Notes: generated by a model not told the origin, from the sequence alone. Shown: positions 17,298-25,951, counted from the stretch's first letter. The stretch is DNA of 64,000 nt from Sandaracinomonas limnophila (GCF_004005965.1 NZ_SACY01000003.1:124001-188000), one strand, 5' to 3'. Made by a program: numbers and translations.

Positions 17298-18446
17298 ATG
17301 GAAAATTTTATTGTTTCTGCTAGAAAGTACAGACCTACTCTATTTGATTCGGTCGTAGGTCAAAGTCACATTACCACCACTTTAAAAAATGCTATTAAAT
17401 CGCAACATTTGGCACAGGCATTTTTATTTTGTGGTCCAAGAGGGGTAGGTAAAACAACCTGTGCACGTATTTTAGCAAAAACAATCAATTGCAAAAATCT
17501 AGGAGAAGATGGTGAGGCATGTGGACAATGTGATTCTTGTAAGTCATTTCAAGAAAATACCTCATTGGCAATCCATGAATTAGATGCTGCATCTAATAAC
17601 TCTGTAGATGATATCAGAAACTTGATTGATCAGGTTCGGTATCCACCTCAAGATGGTAAATTTAAAATTTACATTATAGATGAGGTTCACATGCTTTCAA
17701 CTGCCGCATTTAATGCGTTTTTGAAAACATTGGAAGAGCCTCCCTCCTATGCTATTTTTATTTTAGCGACAACTGAAAAACACAAAATCCTTCCAACAAT
17801 TCTATCTCGTTGTCAAATTTTTGACTTCAACAGAATTCAATGGAAAGATATGTCGGCACATTTGCTAAACATAGCTGAAAAGGAAGGAATTGCTGCGGAG
17901 AAGGAAGCCTTAGATTTAATTGCTATCAAAGCTGATGGTGGATTAAGAGATGCACTTTCAATGTTTGATTTAAATGTTACCTATTCAACAGACAATACAC
18001 TTAGATATAAGAACGTATTAGAGAATCTGCATGTCTTAGATTCAGAATATTATTTTAAATTAACAGACGCATTGGCGGCACAACAACACAGTGAGGCCAT
18101 GTTATTGTTGAATGAAATAATTCAAAAAGGATTTGATGGCCACCAGTTTTTAAGTGGACTAATGGAACATTTTCGTAATCTTCTTTTTGCCAAAGATCCA
18201 CGCACCTTGGCATTGATGGATATTAGTGAAGAAAATAGGCTACGTTTTAAAAGTCAATCTGATCTTTTAACAGTTTCTTATTTATTATCAGCAATGAACC
18301 TATGTTCCAATGCTGAAAATAATTACAAGACATCTAAAAATCCAAGACTATTATTAGAGCTTACTTTACTAAAAATAAACTATTTGCCTTCGGTGTTTAA
18401 ACCAGAAAGCACCCATTCGTCGGAGGTCGAAGCGGGAAAAAAGTAA
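17298..18446 (+). CDS. dnaX: DNA polymerase III subunit gamma (DnaX domains I-III)
   Basis: A 382-residue clamp-loader ATPase. Walker A is GPRGVGKTT, the zinc module has four Cys (NCKN, ACGQCDSC), Walker B is IIDEVHMLS, and sensor 1 lies in ATTEKHKILPTILSRC. Domain III ends near residue 368 with LLLELTLLKINYL. The frame then stops at TAA (18444-18446), so this ORF alone is a gamma-like protein lacking the tau C terminus. The stop directly follows an A_AAA_AAG heptamer, and the rest of tau is open in the -1 frame (next ORF). Gamma loads the sliding clamp; tau links the two polymerases and the helicase. See the frameshift site entry for alternatives, including a homopolymer error. Confidence 0.93.
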   Translation: MENFIVSARKYRPTLFDSVVGQSHITTTLKNAIKSQHLAQAFLFCGPRGVGKTTCARILAKTINCKNLGEDGEACGQCDSCKSFQENTSLAIHELDAASNNSVDDIRNLIDQVRYPPQDGKFKIYIIDEVHMLSTAAFNAFLKTLEEPPSYAIFILATTEKHKILPTILSRCQIFDFNRIQWKDMSAHLLNIAEKEGIAAEKEALDLIAIKADGGLRDALSMFDLNVTYSTDNTLRYKNVLENLHVLDSEYYFKLTDALAAQQHSEAMLLLNEIIQKGFDGHQFLSGLMEHFRNLLFAKDPRTLALMDISEENRLRFKSQSDLLTVSYLLSAMNLCSNAENNYKTSKNPRLLLELTLLKINYLPSVFKPESTHSSEVEAGKK

Positions 18447-18466
18447 TGTCAACCTCGAAGGTTGAC
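18422..18466 (+). promoter_or_regulatory. Candidate programmed -1 frameshift site in dnaX
   Basis: Three elements in the E. coli dnaX order. GGAGG (18422-18426) is followed by 10 nt and then the slippery heptamer A_AAA_AAG (18437-18443), in the zero frame as GGA AAA AAG. TAA follows at once. After 4 nt comes a perfect 8-bp hairpin GTCAACCT/AGGTTGAC (18448-18466, loop CGA). The -1 frame is open from 18401 through the slip site into the second ORF, so a slip would give a continuous 601-residue tau. Caveats: Bacteroidota ribosomes make little use of Shine-Dalgarno pairing, the hairpin spacing is short, and a miscounted A6 run would mimic this. Confidence 0.6.
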
Positions 18467-19102
18467 AAGTTAGCAAGTGAGCAAGTAAAGGAACTAACTG
18501 AAGCCAAGTCCGAAGGACTTGAACCTGTAATAGCCCATAGCGAAGCTACGGGAACGAACGAAACACCTGCAACGAACCCCAAAGGGGTTCAAGTTCAAGT
18601 AACCCGTAGTGAAACTACAGGACCTCGACCAAGTCTTTCTGGCTTAGGAATTCGTTCTAGTAAAATCCTCACAAAATCTACAATAAGTCCAAAAGAAACA
18701 GAGGCAAACTCAAACGATTTAAATCAATCAGAATCTTTCAATGAAGAACAATTGATTGCTGTTTGGAACCAAATTGCGAACCAATTTAAAGATGGAAATT
18801 TAATTAACAAGTACGTTATGATGAATCGAGAGATTCATTTAATTGATGGACAAATTCATTTAAAAGTTGAAAATGAGGTACAGGTTCAACAATTTAATGA
18901 GTCGATTCGATTAGAGTTACTAACAACATTGCGTGAGAAATTAAGAAATTCACAAATTGACATCATTTTAGATGTTTTACCTGAGCAACCTTTAGACAAA
19001 AAAGTTTTATATACCCAGGAGGATAAATATAATTTTCTGGCGGAAAAATATCCTATTTTAGTTGAAATGAAAAAGCAATTTGGACTGGATTACGAGTACT
19101 AG
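18446..19102 (+). CDS. dnaX: DnaX C-terminal part (tau-specific region) in the -1 frame
   Basis: A 218-codon ORF whose ATG overlaps the previous stop (TAATG). Residues 1-62 are a low-complexity linker coded by palindromic repeats. The rest has a folded region (FNEEQLIAVWNQIANQF, EIHLIDGQIHLKVENEVQVQQF) ending KYPILVEMKKQFGLDYEY, which matches the usual C terminus of Bacteroidota DnaX. It is therefore the tau end of DnaX and not an independent gene family. It may be made by -1 frameshifting as part of tau, or by reinitiation at the overlapping ATG as a separate polypeptide. The proA gene ends 1 base away on the other strand. Confidence 0.85.
   Translation: MSTSKVDKLASEQVKELTEAKSEGLEPVIAHSEATGTNETPATNPKGVQVQVTRSETTGPRPSLSGLGIRSSKILTKSTISPKETEANSNDLNQSESFNEEQLIAVWNQIANQFKDGNLINKYVMMNREIHLIDGQIHLKVENEVQVQQFNESIRLELLTTLREKLRNSQIDIILDVLPEQPLDKKVLYTQEDKYNFLAEKYPILVEMKKQFGLDYEY
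18448..18621 (+). repeat. Run of five short palindromes in the tau linker
   Basis: Five hairpins within 175 bases: 18448-18466 (8 bp, loop CGA), 18505-18521 CAAGTCC-GAA-GGACTTG, 18534-18552 (CCCATAGC-GAA-GCTACGGG, one mismatch), 18574-18590 GAACCCC-AAA-GGGGTTC, and 18603-18621 (CCCGTAGT-GAA-ACTACAGG, one mismatch). All stay open in the tau reading frame. The tract is visibly richer in G and C than its surroundings. The AAGTCC-GAA-GGACTT core recurs twice beside the Y1 transposase at 38420 and 38490, so these look like mobile REP-type elements that have become coding. Confidence 0.8.
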
Positions 19103-19103
19103 A

Positions 19104-20354
19104 CTACCATCTAGTTTGACCATCTCCTACCAAAACCCATTTTTCCGTTACCAGTTTTTCTAAGGCAAAAGGTCCTCGGGCATGTAATTTCTGAGTTGAT
19201 ATTCCAATTTCCGCCCCCAATTCAAAAACACCACCATCTGTAAATCTAGTAGAAGCATTCCAATAAACTGCGGCGGCATCAACCACTTGTAAGAATAAAT
19301 TAGCTTCAGATTCGTCTTCTGAAATAATGGCTTCCGAATGTCGAGAAGAAAAATTACTGATATGATTTAATGCCTCTGAAAGATCATTAACCACTTTTAC
19401 AGAACAAGCAAAATCCAAAAACTCTCTTCCAAAATCTTCTTCTGTTGCTTTTGCTACTAATGGATAGTCCAAATTTTTGAGTAAAGCAAAACTTAGGTCA
19501 TCTGCAAAAATCTTTACATTATATTTCGATAAACCATCAATTACACCCTCTAAAAAATCTTTAGCAATATTTTTATGTAATACAATTGTATCTAAAGAAT
19601 TACAAACTGAAGGTCTTGAAACCTTAGCATTGATAACCACTGGAATGGCTTTAGATAAATCTGCAGTTTCTGCTACATAAGTATGACAAACCCCGGCACC
19701 TGTTTCAATCGTTGGTACCAAAGATTCTCTTCTAACGCGTTGAATTAAGGCATCACTACCTCGAGGAATAATTACATCTACATATTTGGTGGCCGACAAA
19801 AACTCCGAAACATATTCTCTAGCAGTTGGTAACAAAGTAACTATGTCTTTAGAAATGCCGTTATTTACTAAAGCCTCCTGAATAATTTCCACTAAAACGG
19901 AATTGGAATGCCAAGCATCTGAACCACCTCTTAACACTGCCGCATTTCCTGAACGAATACAAAGTGCAGAAACATCAACGGTAACATTGGGTCTAGATTC
20001 ATAAATAATGCCTACAACACCCAAAGGAACAGCAATCTTTTTTAACAAAAGTCCATTTTTTAAAGTCTTTTCCATCAAAACTGCACCCGATGGATCAGCC
20101 AAATTGGTAATATCTCGAACGCTTTCTGCTAATGCCTTAATTCTTCCCTCATTTAATAAAAGTCGATCGCGCATGGGATTGTGGGCATCCATTTGATCCA
20201 AATCCTTCTGATTCGCTAGAATAATTTTCGTAGTATTAGCTTCTAATAAATTGGCTAAATCCAACAAAACCTGATTTTTCATTTCAGGACTTGCCATGGA
20301 AATTTCTTTACTATTTTCTCTACTTGCTTTTAATAAATGTTCAATTGTATTCAC
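19104..20354 (-). CDS. proA: Glutamate-5-semialdehyde dehydrogenase (gamma-glutamyl phosphate reductase)
   Basis: A 416-residue aldehyde-dehydrogenase-fold enzyme of normal ProA length. It reduces gamma-glutamyl phosphate to the semialdehyde with NADPH in proline synthesis. The catalytic cysteine is C251 in RPSVCNSLDT; the cofactor-region motif YESRPNVTVDVSALCIRSGNAAVLRGG is intact. The start codon is GTG at 20354. No proB is adjacent. It follows, in the same direction, the large propeller/barrel gene across a heptamer-repeat spacer. Confidence 0.96.
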   Translation of the reverse strand: MNTIEHLLKASRENSKEISMASPEMKNQVLLDLANLLEANTTKIILANQKDLDQMDAHNPMRDRLLLNEGRIKALAESVRDITNLADPSGAVLMEKTLKNGLLLKKIAVPLGVVGIIYESRPNVTVDVSALCIRSGNAAVLRGGSDAWHSNSVLVEIIQEALVNNGISKDIVTLLPTAREYVSEFLSATKYVDVIIPRGSDALIQRVRRESLVPTIETGAGVCHTYVAETADLSKAIPVVINAKVSRPSVCNSLDTIVLHKNIAKDFLEGVIDGLSKYNVKIFADDLSFALLKNLDYPLVAKATEEDFGREFLDFACSVKVVNDLSEALNHISNFSSRHSEAIISEDESEANLFLQVVDAAAVYWNASTRFTDGGVFELGAEIGISTQKLHARGPFALEKLVTEKWVLVGDGQTRW

Positions 20355-20382
20355 TTTTATATTTTTTAATTCAATTCACTCC

Positions 20383-20410
20383 TCTCTCGTCTCTAATCTC
20401 TAGTCTCTTC
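20383..20410. repeat. Heptanucleotide repeat TCTCTAR, four units
   Basis: TCTCTCG, TCTCTAA, TCTCTAG and TCTCTTC follow each other with a strict 7-base period in the short spacer between proA and the propeller/barrel gene. The unit differs in sequence from the other period-7 arrays of the window but has the same period and length class. Confidence 0.75.
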
Positions 20411-23400
20411 TAAAAATCCCTACCAAAAGATAAGTATGTCATTGCTGGTAATACACTTAAATCTTCAAAACCGTAGGCATAATCTACCTTTACATAATAA
20501 CCTAATATTTTTGTACGAGCTCCAACACCCAATCCAATTAAAAATGGGTTTCTAAAATCTGTTACTGAAGCTTTGAAAGGATTCGTTTTTCCACCATATT
20601 CGTTTGTGTTGAATCCATTATTTCTAGAAAAAGGAGAATTTCCTGTCCATGCAGCACCTATATCTGTAAATCCAACCAATTGTAAATTATTAATAAATTG
20701 GCTTCTCTCTTGTCCGTTCCCAATGAGTTGCTTAACGGGTAAATGCAATTCTAAATTGACTAAAAAATGAGAATTTCCTGAAAGTTTATTAATTCCAAAT
20801 CCACGCAAAGGGCCTGCAAAATCACTCATAAAAACATCTCTGTTTGCTAAACCTTCTGTTCCCAAAGGATTTGCAGTTGTTCTGCCAACATGCGTTTGAA
20901 ACAACCAATTGTCCATTCCTCCCATGATTGTTTGGGGAGTTGTTGAAAAACCTCCAACAGCTTGAATATGAGAAAGTGAAATTCGAGAATTGAAAAATAG
21001 GAAATCTTTTATTTTGATATATTTCCTAAAATCAAGTAAAAATTTTGCATAACCACCGGTGGTTCTTGTAGCTTTTTGAAATTCAACTGATGCCCATGCT
21101 CTTTGGCCTTCCTCCAAATTTTCGTCAATCTGATTGACATTTTCTAATTGGTATTCTGTTTTCAATCCAGCATAACCCATTACATTATCGGGAGTTCGAA
21201 AATTGATTTGATCTATGGCTCTATTTTCGGCATAGGTACTCGAAACAACTAATTTATTTCTTAAATCAAATGGATATAAAGCTTTTAACTCAACTCGATT
21301 GAATCGTATCTTTTGGGAAGATGTGTAATCATTTTCTTGATTAAGCACTTTACGATCATATCTAATACTCCAATCCATTCGATTTTCAAGGTAATTGTAT
21401 TCGCCCCACCAATTGGTATTTTTTAAATTGGACGACAAATAAATCCCTCCTCTAATCAAATGATTTTCCATCAAATCATTCATGTTTGCTTGCAAAGAAT
21501 AGCCTAGCCCACGAATAGGATCCGACACAAAAGTACCTTTTAGCGGATTTAGAACTAATGAATTTTCATAAATCTGAGCTCCTTGTTTGCCTCCTGTTGA
21601 ATTTTTAGCCTTTTGACTCATATTTCGTTCCAATCGGGCCTTTTTCTCTAAATTTCTTTTTAAAATCAATGAATTAGTAGTTGAATCCAAATCTGAATTT
21701 TCTGAACCAATAATTACTTCTGGCATATCTGAAATATCTGAAATAAAATTAACCTCATTTCCCTTTAACAATTCCTCATTAGGCACCCAGACAATTTGTT
21801 GTTCCAACAAATCTGTTTTCCGAACCAAAGATTCGGATACCCCCCACTGAAAAGCATCCCAATTTCCAACATTCAACATTTTTTCCTTTAATTGTTGGTT
21901 ATTCAAATTAGCTACTAATAAGGATTTTCCTAATCTATTGTTTACAAAAAAATGAATTGTGCTATCAGATTTCCAATAAAAATCTTTCACATCAGCCTTT
22001 AACTTGTAAACCAAGTTTGACTTCCCTTCTTCAACATCATAAAAATACAAACCGAATTGACTTTCGTTTTTTGTGGAAATTGAAGTCGTATCGATAATTG
22101 TAGAACCAACAAATAAAATATTTTTACCTTCTTTTTCCCAATGGCCAATTGTCTTGTTCGAAGCCTCAGAAGCAATAGCATTAAATCGGTTTCTTCGTAA
22201 ATCAAAAATCCCTAATTCTACCTGACCATTCCGCAAAACCTTCATCAATAATTTAGGTTGGCTAGCTGAGGCTTCTATAGAAAGCACATTCAGATCCTTT
22301 AATTCTCGCTTATTCGTCAACTTTAAATTGCCTTTGCTGCTTACAAGTGGGGCATAGGTATTTAAAAAGGTTTTTCCTTCGGCAGCATTTAAAACATATA
22401 GCGTATTGCCAGCTCCCCAAGCAAATTTAGGTCCAACGAGGCTTTCCAAACTCATCGGATCATTCAAATTTTGACTAAAAAATAGTTGCTTTTTGTTTGA
22501 ACCATTGGTAACTAGGTAACAATCAAATTTGGATTGGTTTTGAATAGAAAATACTGCATATTTTCCATCAGGACTCAATTGTAATTCGGAAATATTCTTT
22601 GAGTTTGCTAAATCAACATGTGCAATGGTTTTAAATCTCTCAGGATTTACCACATTTTGGGTCACAAAACTATTTTGGTTGTAATAATATTTAAACCAAT
22701 CTTGAAGAAATTTACCAAAAGGCTTTTTAAGGGTACTTGCAACAGAAGACTGCTCATTTTTAATAATTCGAGTTAAATTCAAAATGTTAGAAACTGAGGA
22801 TGCCCCATACATTTTAACAATATAATTCCAAATAGATTGCCCTAACATATCAGCTTCTTTTCCCTTTGCAACTGTCAATTTTCTGATTTTGTTGTTTTGA
22901 ATAGCAGAAAACATAAACTGATTCATTTCAGAAGTTTCCCCGAGGGCTGCATAAGAACAAATACCCTTAATAAACCAATCTGAAACGTTCAAAAACAAGG
23001 AATTTTGCAATACATCCTTTACAGAACCACTGTATAACATATCATTTACATAAACAGAGGCAAGTGAAGTTAGTAATTCATTTTTAAACTGTTTCAGATC
23101 ATTTTTGAAGGCAATTTCAATCTTAAATCGTTCTAAATTATTAATCTTAATTTCCAAGGAATTCGAGAAACTTATACCAGAATTACTTTGAAACAAATCA
23201 TCTTGAGAAGGATAAACAAAAACTTTGACCTTTTGATAAGGCGTATATCCCAATAATTGAGTCATTCTTGAAAAATCCTTTTCCAAAATCTGTAAAGTAT
23301 TTTTAGCTAAATTTTCATTCTTGCCAAAATAATAAATTTCAAAGTTTTCGTTATTGATGTATTTCCAAGATTGCTTTTCGTATTGAATACGTGTTTTTTC

Positions 23401-23502
23401 AATTTTCCTTTGGGTTGGAAAAAACTCTTGAGCCTTCAATGTTGTAAAAAAACACAAAAGAGAAAAAACACAAAGAAAATTTTTAAAATACTTGGTAGGC
23501 AT
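20410..23502 (-). CDS. Secreted protein with peptidase-MA-like region, propeller and C-terminal outer-membrane barrel
   Basis: About 1030 residues. The ATG at 23502 (MPTKYFKNFLCVFSLLCFF) gives a clean signal peptide; a TTG at 23523 and an ATG at 23511 are alternatives. The N-terminal part (IQYEKQSWKYINNENFEIYYF, LAKNTLQILEKDFSRMTQLLGY) resembles the gluzincin-like peptidase MA region, but I see no HExxH. Next comes a TolB/WD40-like propeller (ISELQLSPDGKYAVFSI). The last 350 residues are a beta-barrel ending YLSFGRDF with a terminal Phe, as in proteins inserted by BamA. A surface-anchored propeller of unknown function. The full architecture is not one I can name. Confidence 0.75.
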   Translation of the reverse strand: MPTKYFKNFLCVFSLLCFFTTLKAQEFFPTQRKIEKTRIQYEKQSWKYINNENFEIYYFGKNENLAKNTLQILEKDFSRMTQLLGYTPYQKVKVFVYPSQDDLFQSNSGISFSNSLEIKINNLERFKIEIAFKNDLKQFKNELLTSLASVYVNDMLYSGSVKDVLQNSLFLNVSDWFIKGICSYAALGETSEMNQFMFSAIQNNKIRKLTVAKGKEADMLGQSIWNYIVKMYGASSVSNILNLTRIIKNEQSSVASTLKKPFGKFLQDWFKYYYNQNSFVTQNVVNPERFKTIAHVDLANSKNISELQLSPDGKYAVFSIQNQSKFDCYLVTNGSNKKQLFFSQNLNDPMSLESLVGPKFAWGAGNTLYVLNAAEGKTFLNTYAPLVSSKGNLKLTNKRELKDLNVLSIEASASQPKLLMKVLRNGQVELGIFDLRRNRFNAIASEASNKTIGHWEKEGKNILFVGSTIIDTTSISTKNESQFGLYFYDVEEGKSNLVYKLKADVKDFYWKSDSTIHFFVNNRLGKSLLVANLNNQQLKEKMLNVGNWDAFQWGVSESLVRKTDLLEQQIVWVPNEELLKGNEVNFISDISDMPEVIIGSENSDLDSTTNSLILKRNLEKKARLERNMSQKAKNSTGGKQGAQIYENSLVLNPLKGTFVSDPIRGLGYSLQANMNDLMENHLIRGGIYLSSNLKNTNWWGEYNYLENRMDWSIRYDRKVLNQENDYTSSQKIRFNRVELKALYPFDLRNKLVVSSTYAENRAIDQINFRTPDNVMGYAGLKTEYQLENVNQIDENLEEGQRAWASVEFQKATRTTGGYAKFLLDFRKYIKIKDFLFFNSRISLSHIQAVGGFSTTPQTIMGGMDNWLFQTHVGRTTANPLGTEGLANRDVFMSDFAGPLRGFGINKLSGNSHFLVNLELHLPVKQLIGNGQERSQFINNLQLVGFTDIGAAWTGNSPFSRNNGFNTNEYGGKTNPFKASVTDFRNPFLIGLGVGARTKILGYYVKVDYAYGFEDLSVLPAMTYLSFGRDF

Positions 23503-23533
23503 TTGACACATATTACATACCAAATTTAATGAT

Positions 23534-24565
23534 TTAAACGGAAAATAAATGAGAAAATCGATGAATTGATACTTCTGGATTGATTTCTTTTTGATGAAGA
23601 ATATTTTCGACTAATTCCTTAGCAAAATAAGGCGCCAAAGAAACCCCTTTTGAACCAAATCCGTTGAAAATACCAATGTTTTTACCTGGGATAAAACCAA
23701 CAAATGGTCGCCGATCTTGTGTGGCAGGCCGAACTCCCACCAATAATTCAACAATTTGATATTCTTTTAAACCAAAGAGCTCAGCTTTTTTTTGTAAATC
23801 TTCCAAAGCTGTTTCAGAAGGAACCTGTGAAAAATCTTTCCAAGAATAAGTGGCTCCCAGTTTAAACATTTTATCGCCAATGGGTAACAAAAATCCATTT
23901 TTATTTACGATATAATCTTCTGAAGCTTCATTTGATTTTATTTTCATCAACTCTCCTTTGGCAGGCAAAAAACAAAGATGCTTAAAATAAGGATTGTTTT
24001 GTTGTGCATGAAATCCTTCTGAAAATATCACATAATCATAAAACTCTGATTCATATTCGAATTGATTAGCATCAAATTCAATTAAATTCTCATAAACAAA
24101 AGGTTTTTCAAAGACCTTTGCCTGTTGATAAAAATAAACTGCTAAAGCCTCGATTAATTTATCAACCTCGACCCAACCAGTCTTTTTTATCCAAACCCCT
24201 TCCTCGGTCCAATCTAAATACGGATGGTCAATTTGGGACTTTCGCTCTAATAACCAATCCTTCATTTCATCATTTGCGAAAGGTCTAAACAAGGGCATTG
24301 GGTGGAAAACATTTTTTCCGAGTACTTTTTCTAAAGAAGGATAAAAGGAAAATATCAGTTCGAATAGTTCATCTGCCAACCAAGTCTTTTCTAGTTTTCG
24401 ACCTGTAACCGGATTAAACAAACCTCCAGCGGCAATTGAGGATGTAAAAAAAATTGTGGGAGAATTATAAATTGTTAACTCACAATTTGCATTGAGCAAT
24501 TCAAATCCTAAAATACTACCAGCTAGACCCTGGCCAATGAGTAATATTTTAGGCGACTTAGGCAT
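23534..24565 (-). CDS. FAD-dependent oxidoreductase, DAO family
   Basis: A 343-residue flavoprotein. The ATG at 24565 (MPKSPKILLIGQGLAGSILGFELL) is chosen over a GTG three codons upstream. The dinucleotide motif GQGLAGS is at the N terminus and the family's closing glycines (GIFNGFGSKGVSLAPYFA) are at the C terminus. GGLFNPVTGRKLEKTW is typical of the glycine oxidase/thiazole-oxidase branch. It probably oxidises an amino acid or N-methyl group; the substrate is unknown. It overlaps the 3' end of cmk by 8 bases. Confidence 0.85.
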   Translation of the reverse strand: MPKSPKILLIGQGLAGSILGFELLNANCELTIYNSPTIFFTSSIAAGGLFNPVTGRKLEKTWLADELFELIFSFYPSLEKVLGKNVFHPMPLFRPFANDEMKDWLLERKSQIDHPYLDWTEEGVWIKKTGWVEVDKLIEALAVYFYQQAKVFEKPFVYENLIEFDANQFEYESEFYDYVIFSEGFHAQQNNPYFKHLCFLPAKGELMKIKSNEASEDYIVNKNGFLLPIGDKMFKLGATYSWKDFSQVPSETALEDLQKKAELFGLKEYQIVELLVGVRPATQDRRPFVGFIPGKNIGIFNGFGSKGVSLAPYFAKELVENILHQKEINPEVSIHRFSHLFSV

Positions 24566-25238
24566 TTTGAACACGACGAACCTGCTCTAAAACAAATTCA
24601 ACTTGACCTTCTAAAGTTCTTTGAGAAGTATCTAATTCGATCGCATCATCTGCCTTTTTCAAAGGCCCTTCAGACCGGGTCATATCAATCTGATCACGCT
24701 TTTGGAGGTTATCTAATATTGCCTCAATTGGCACATTTTCCCCTTTTTGAGCTAATTCCAATTGTCTTCTTTGGGCACGAATCAAAGGATCTGCTGTCAT
24801 GAAAATTTTCAATTCAGCATTTGGAAAAACCACTGTTCCAATATCTCTACCATCCATTACAATTCCCTTATCAAGTCCCATTTTTTGTTGCTGTGCAACC
24901 ATTTCATATCGAACCTCTGGAATGGATGAAATTGAACTTACCAATTCTGAAATATACATTTTGCGAATTTCAGCTTCCACATTTTCGCCATTCAAAATAG
25001 CATCAGATGCCATTGTTGAGGGATTAAATTGAAAGGTAATGTGAATTTCTTTTAAGGCTTTTTTTACCTTTTCAATATCTGAATAATTCACATTATTTCG
25101 AACAAAATACAAAGCAACTGTCCGATACATAGCCCCTGTATCTATAAAAGCATAAGATAAAGCAGCTGCTACTTTTTTAGCAGTTGAACTTTTTCCACAA
25201 GAGGAAAATCCATCAAGTGCGATGATAATTTTTTTCAT
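24558..25238 (-). CDS. cmk: (d)CMP kinase
   Basis: A 226-residue P-loop kinase of normal length. It phosphorylates CMP and dCMP. The ATP loop is ALDGFSSCGKSST at the N terminus, the substrate region is FIDTGAMYR, and GRDIGTVVFP plus LIRAQRR complete the lid. The start ATG overlaps the hydrolase stop by one base (TAATG), so cmk is translated as part of the hydrolase-cmk-oxidoreductase set. Confidence 0.95.
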   Translation of the reverse strand: MKKIIIALDGFSSCGKSSTAKKVAAALSYAFIDTGAMYRTVALYFVRNNVNYSDIEKVKKALKEIHITFQFNPSTMASDAILNGENVEAEIRKMYISELVSSISSIPEVRYEMVAQQQKMGLDKGIVMDGRDIGTVVFPNAELKIFMTADPLIRAQRRQLELAQKGENVPIEAILDNLQKRDQIDMTRSEGPLKKADDAIELDTSQRTLEGQVEFVLEQVRRVQNA

Positions 25239-25951
25239 TATTGATTAAAAAATTCCTCCAATAGGTAATGTACAGCCGTTGGAGCCTCATAGGTTGCATG
25301 ATGTCCAACAATTGGCAAACTAACTAAAGAATGCTTGGAACCTGGGAATTGTAAATATTCTAAAATGCTATCTATTGTAAAAAAACTATCCTCTTCACCT
25401 GCAATAAACAAAAATGGTATGGAAGTTTCTTGTAAAAACGATTGAAAATCTGCTCTAACCGACATACTTTCAGTTGCCCTTGCCAAAGCCTCATTTGATA
25501 ATTCTTGGTATTTGTTAATTAGAATATCTATTAGACCTTTCAATTCATCTCGCTTTGATTCCGCAAACATATTGGGCAAAAAAGTACGAATAAACACAGA
25601 AGTACCATGCTTTCTCAAGAGTTCTGCCGTTTTTGCTCTCTGTACTTTTTTCTCATCTGTATCCGCTTTAGCTGTGGAATTCACCATGGCTACCTTCAAA
25701 ATTTTATCAGAATATTTTGAAGCCAATTCTAAGGCAATATAACCGCCCATGGAATGTCCTACTAAATAATAAGGTCCCTGATTTAATTCTTTTACAATTT
25801 TGTCTGCATATTCAGCAATACTTGAACAATCTGTCCAAGCAGAATAATCTATCTTTTCAATATCCCAATCCCATGAAAAGTTTGGCAAAAAATCATCCCA
25901 AATCTGAGCATCTTCTCCAAATCCATGGATAAACAAAATAGTAGGCTTCAT
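25238..25951 (-). CDS. Alpha/beta hydrolase
   Basis: A 237-residue serine hydrolase of the MenH/BioH-like group. HGFGEDAQIWDDFLP is the oxyanion region and GHSMGGYIAL holds the nucleophile Ser. GEEDSFFTIDS supplies the acid and VGHHATYEAP the His. The ATG at 25951 is used; the codon before it is a TTG. It overlaps the stop of the small membrane protein gene by one base. The substrate is not predictable. Confidence 0.9.
   Translation of the reverse strand: MKPTILFIHGFGEDAQIWDDFLPNFSWDWDIEKIDYSAWTDCSSIAEYADKIVKELNQGPYYLVGHSMGGYIALELASKYSDKILKVAMVNSTAKADTDEKKVQRAKTAELLRKHGTSVFIRTFLPNMFAESKRDELKGLIDILINKYQELSNEALARATESMSVRADFQSFLQETSIPFLFIAGEEDSFFTIDSILEYLQFPGSKHSLVSLPIVGHHATYEAPTAVHYLLEEFFNQ

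Noticed and set aside
18437-18442. Transcriptional slippage as in Thermus dnaX
   Set aside because: Only six A in a row; the Thermus site has a longer run. Kept as a minor alternative, not as the main reading.
18446-19102. Independent hypothetical gene after dnaX
   Set aside because: Its C terminus matches the usual end of Bacteroidota DnaX, so it is the tau part of the same gene.
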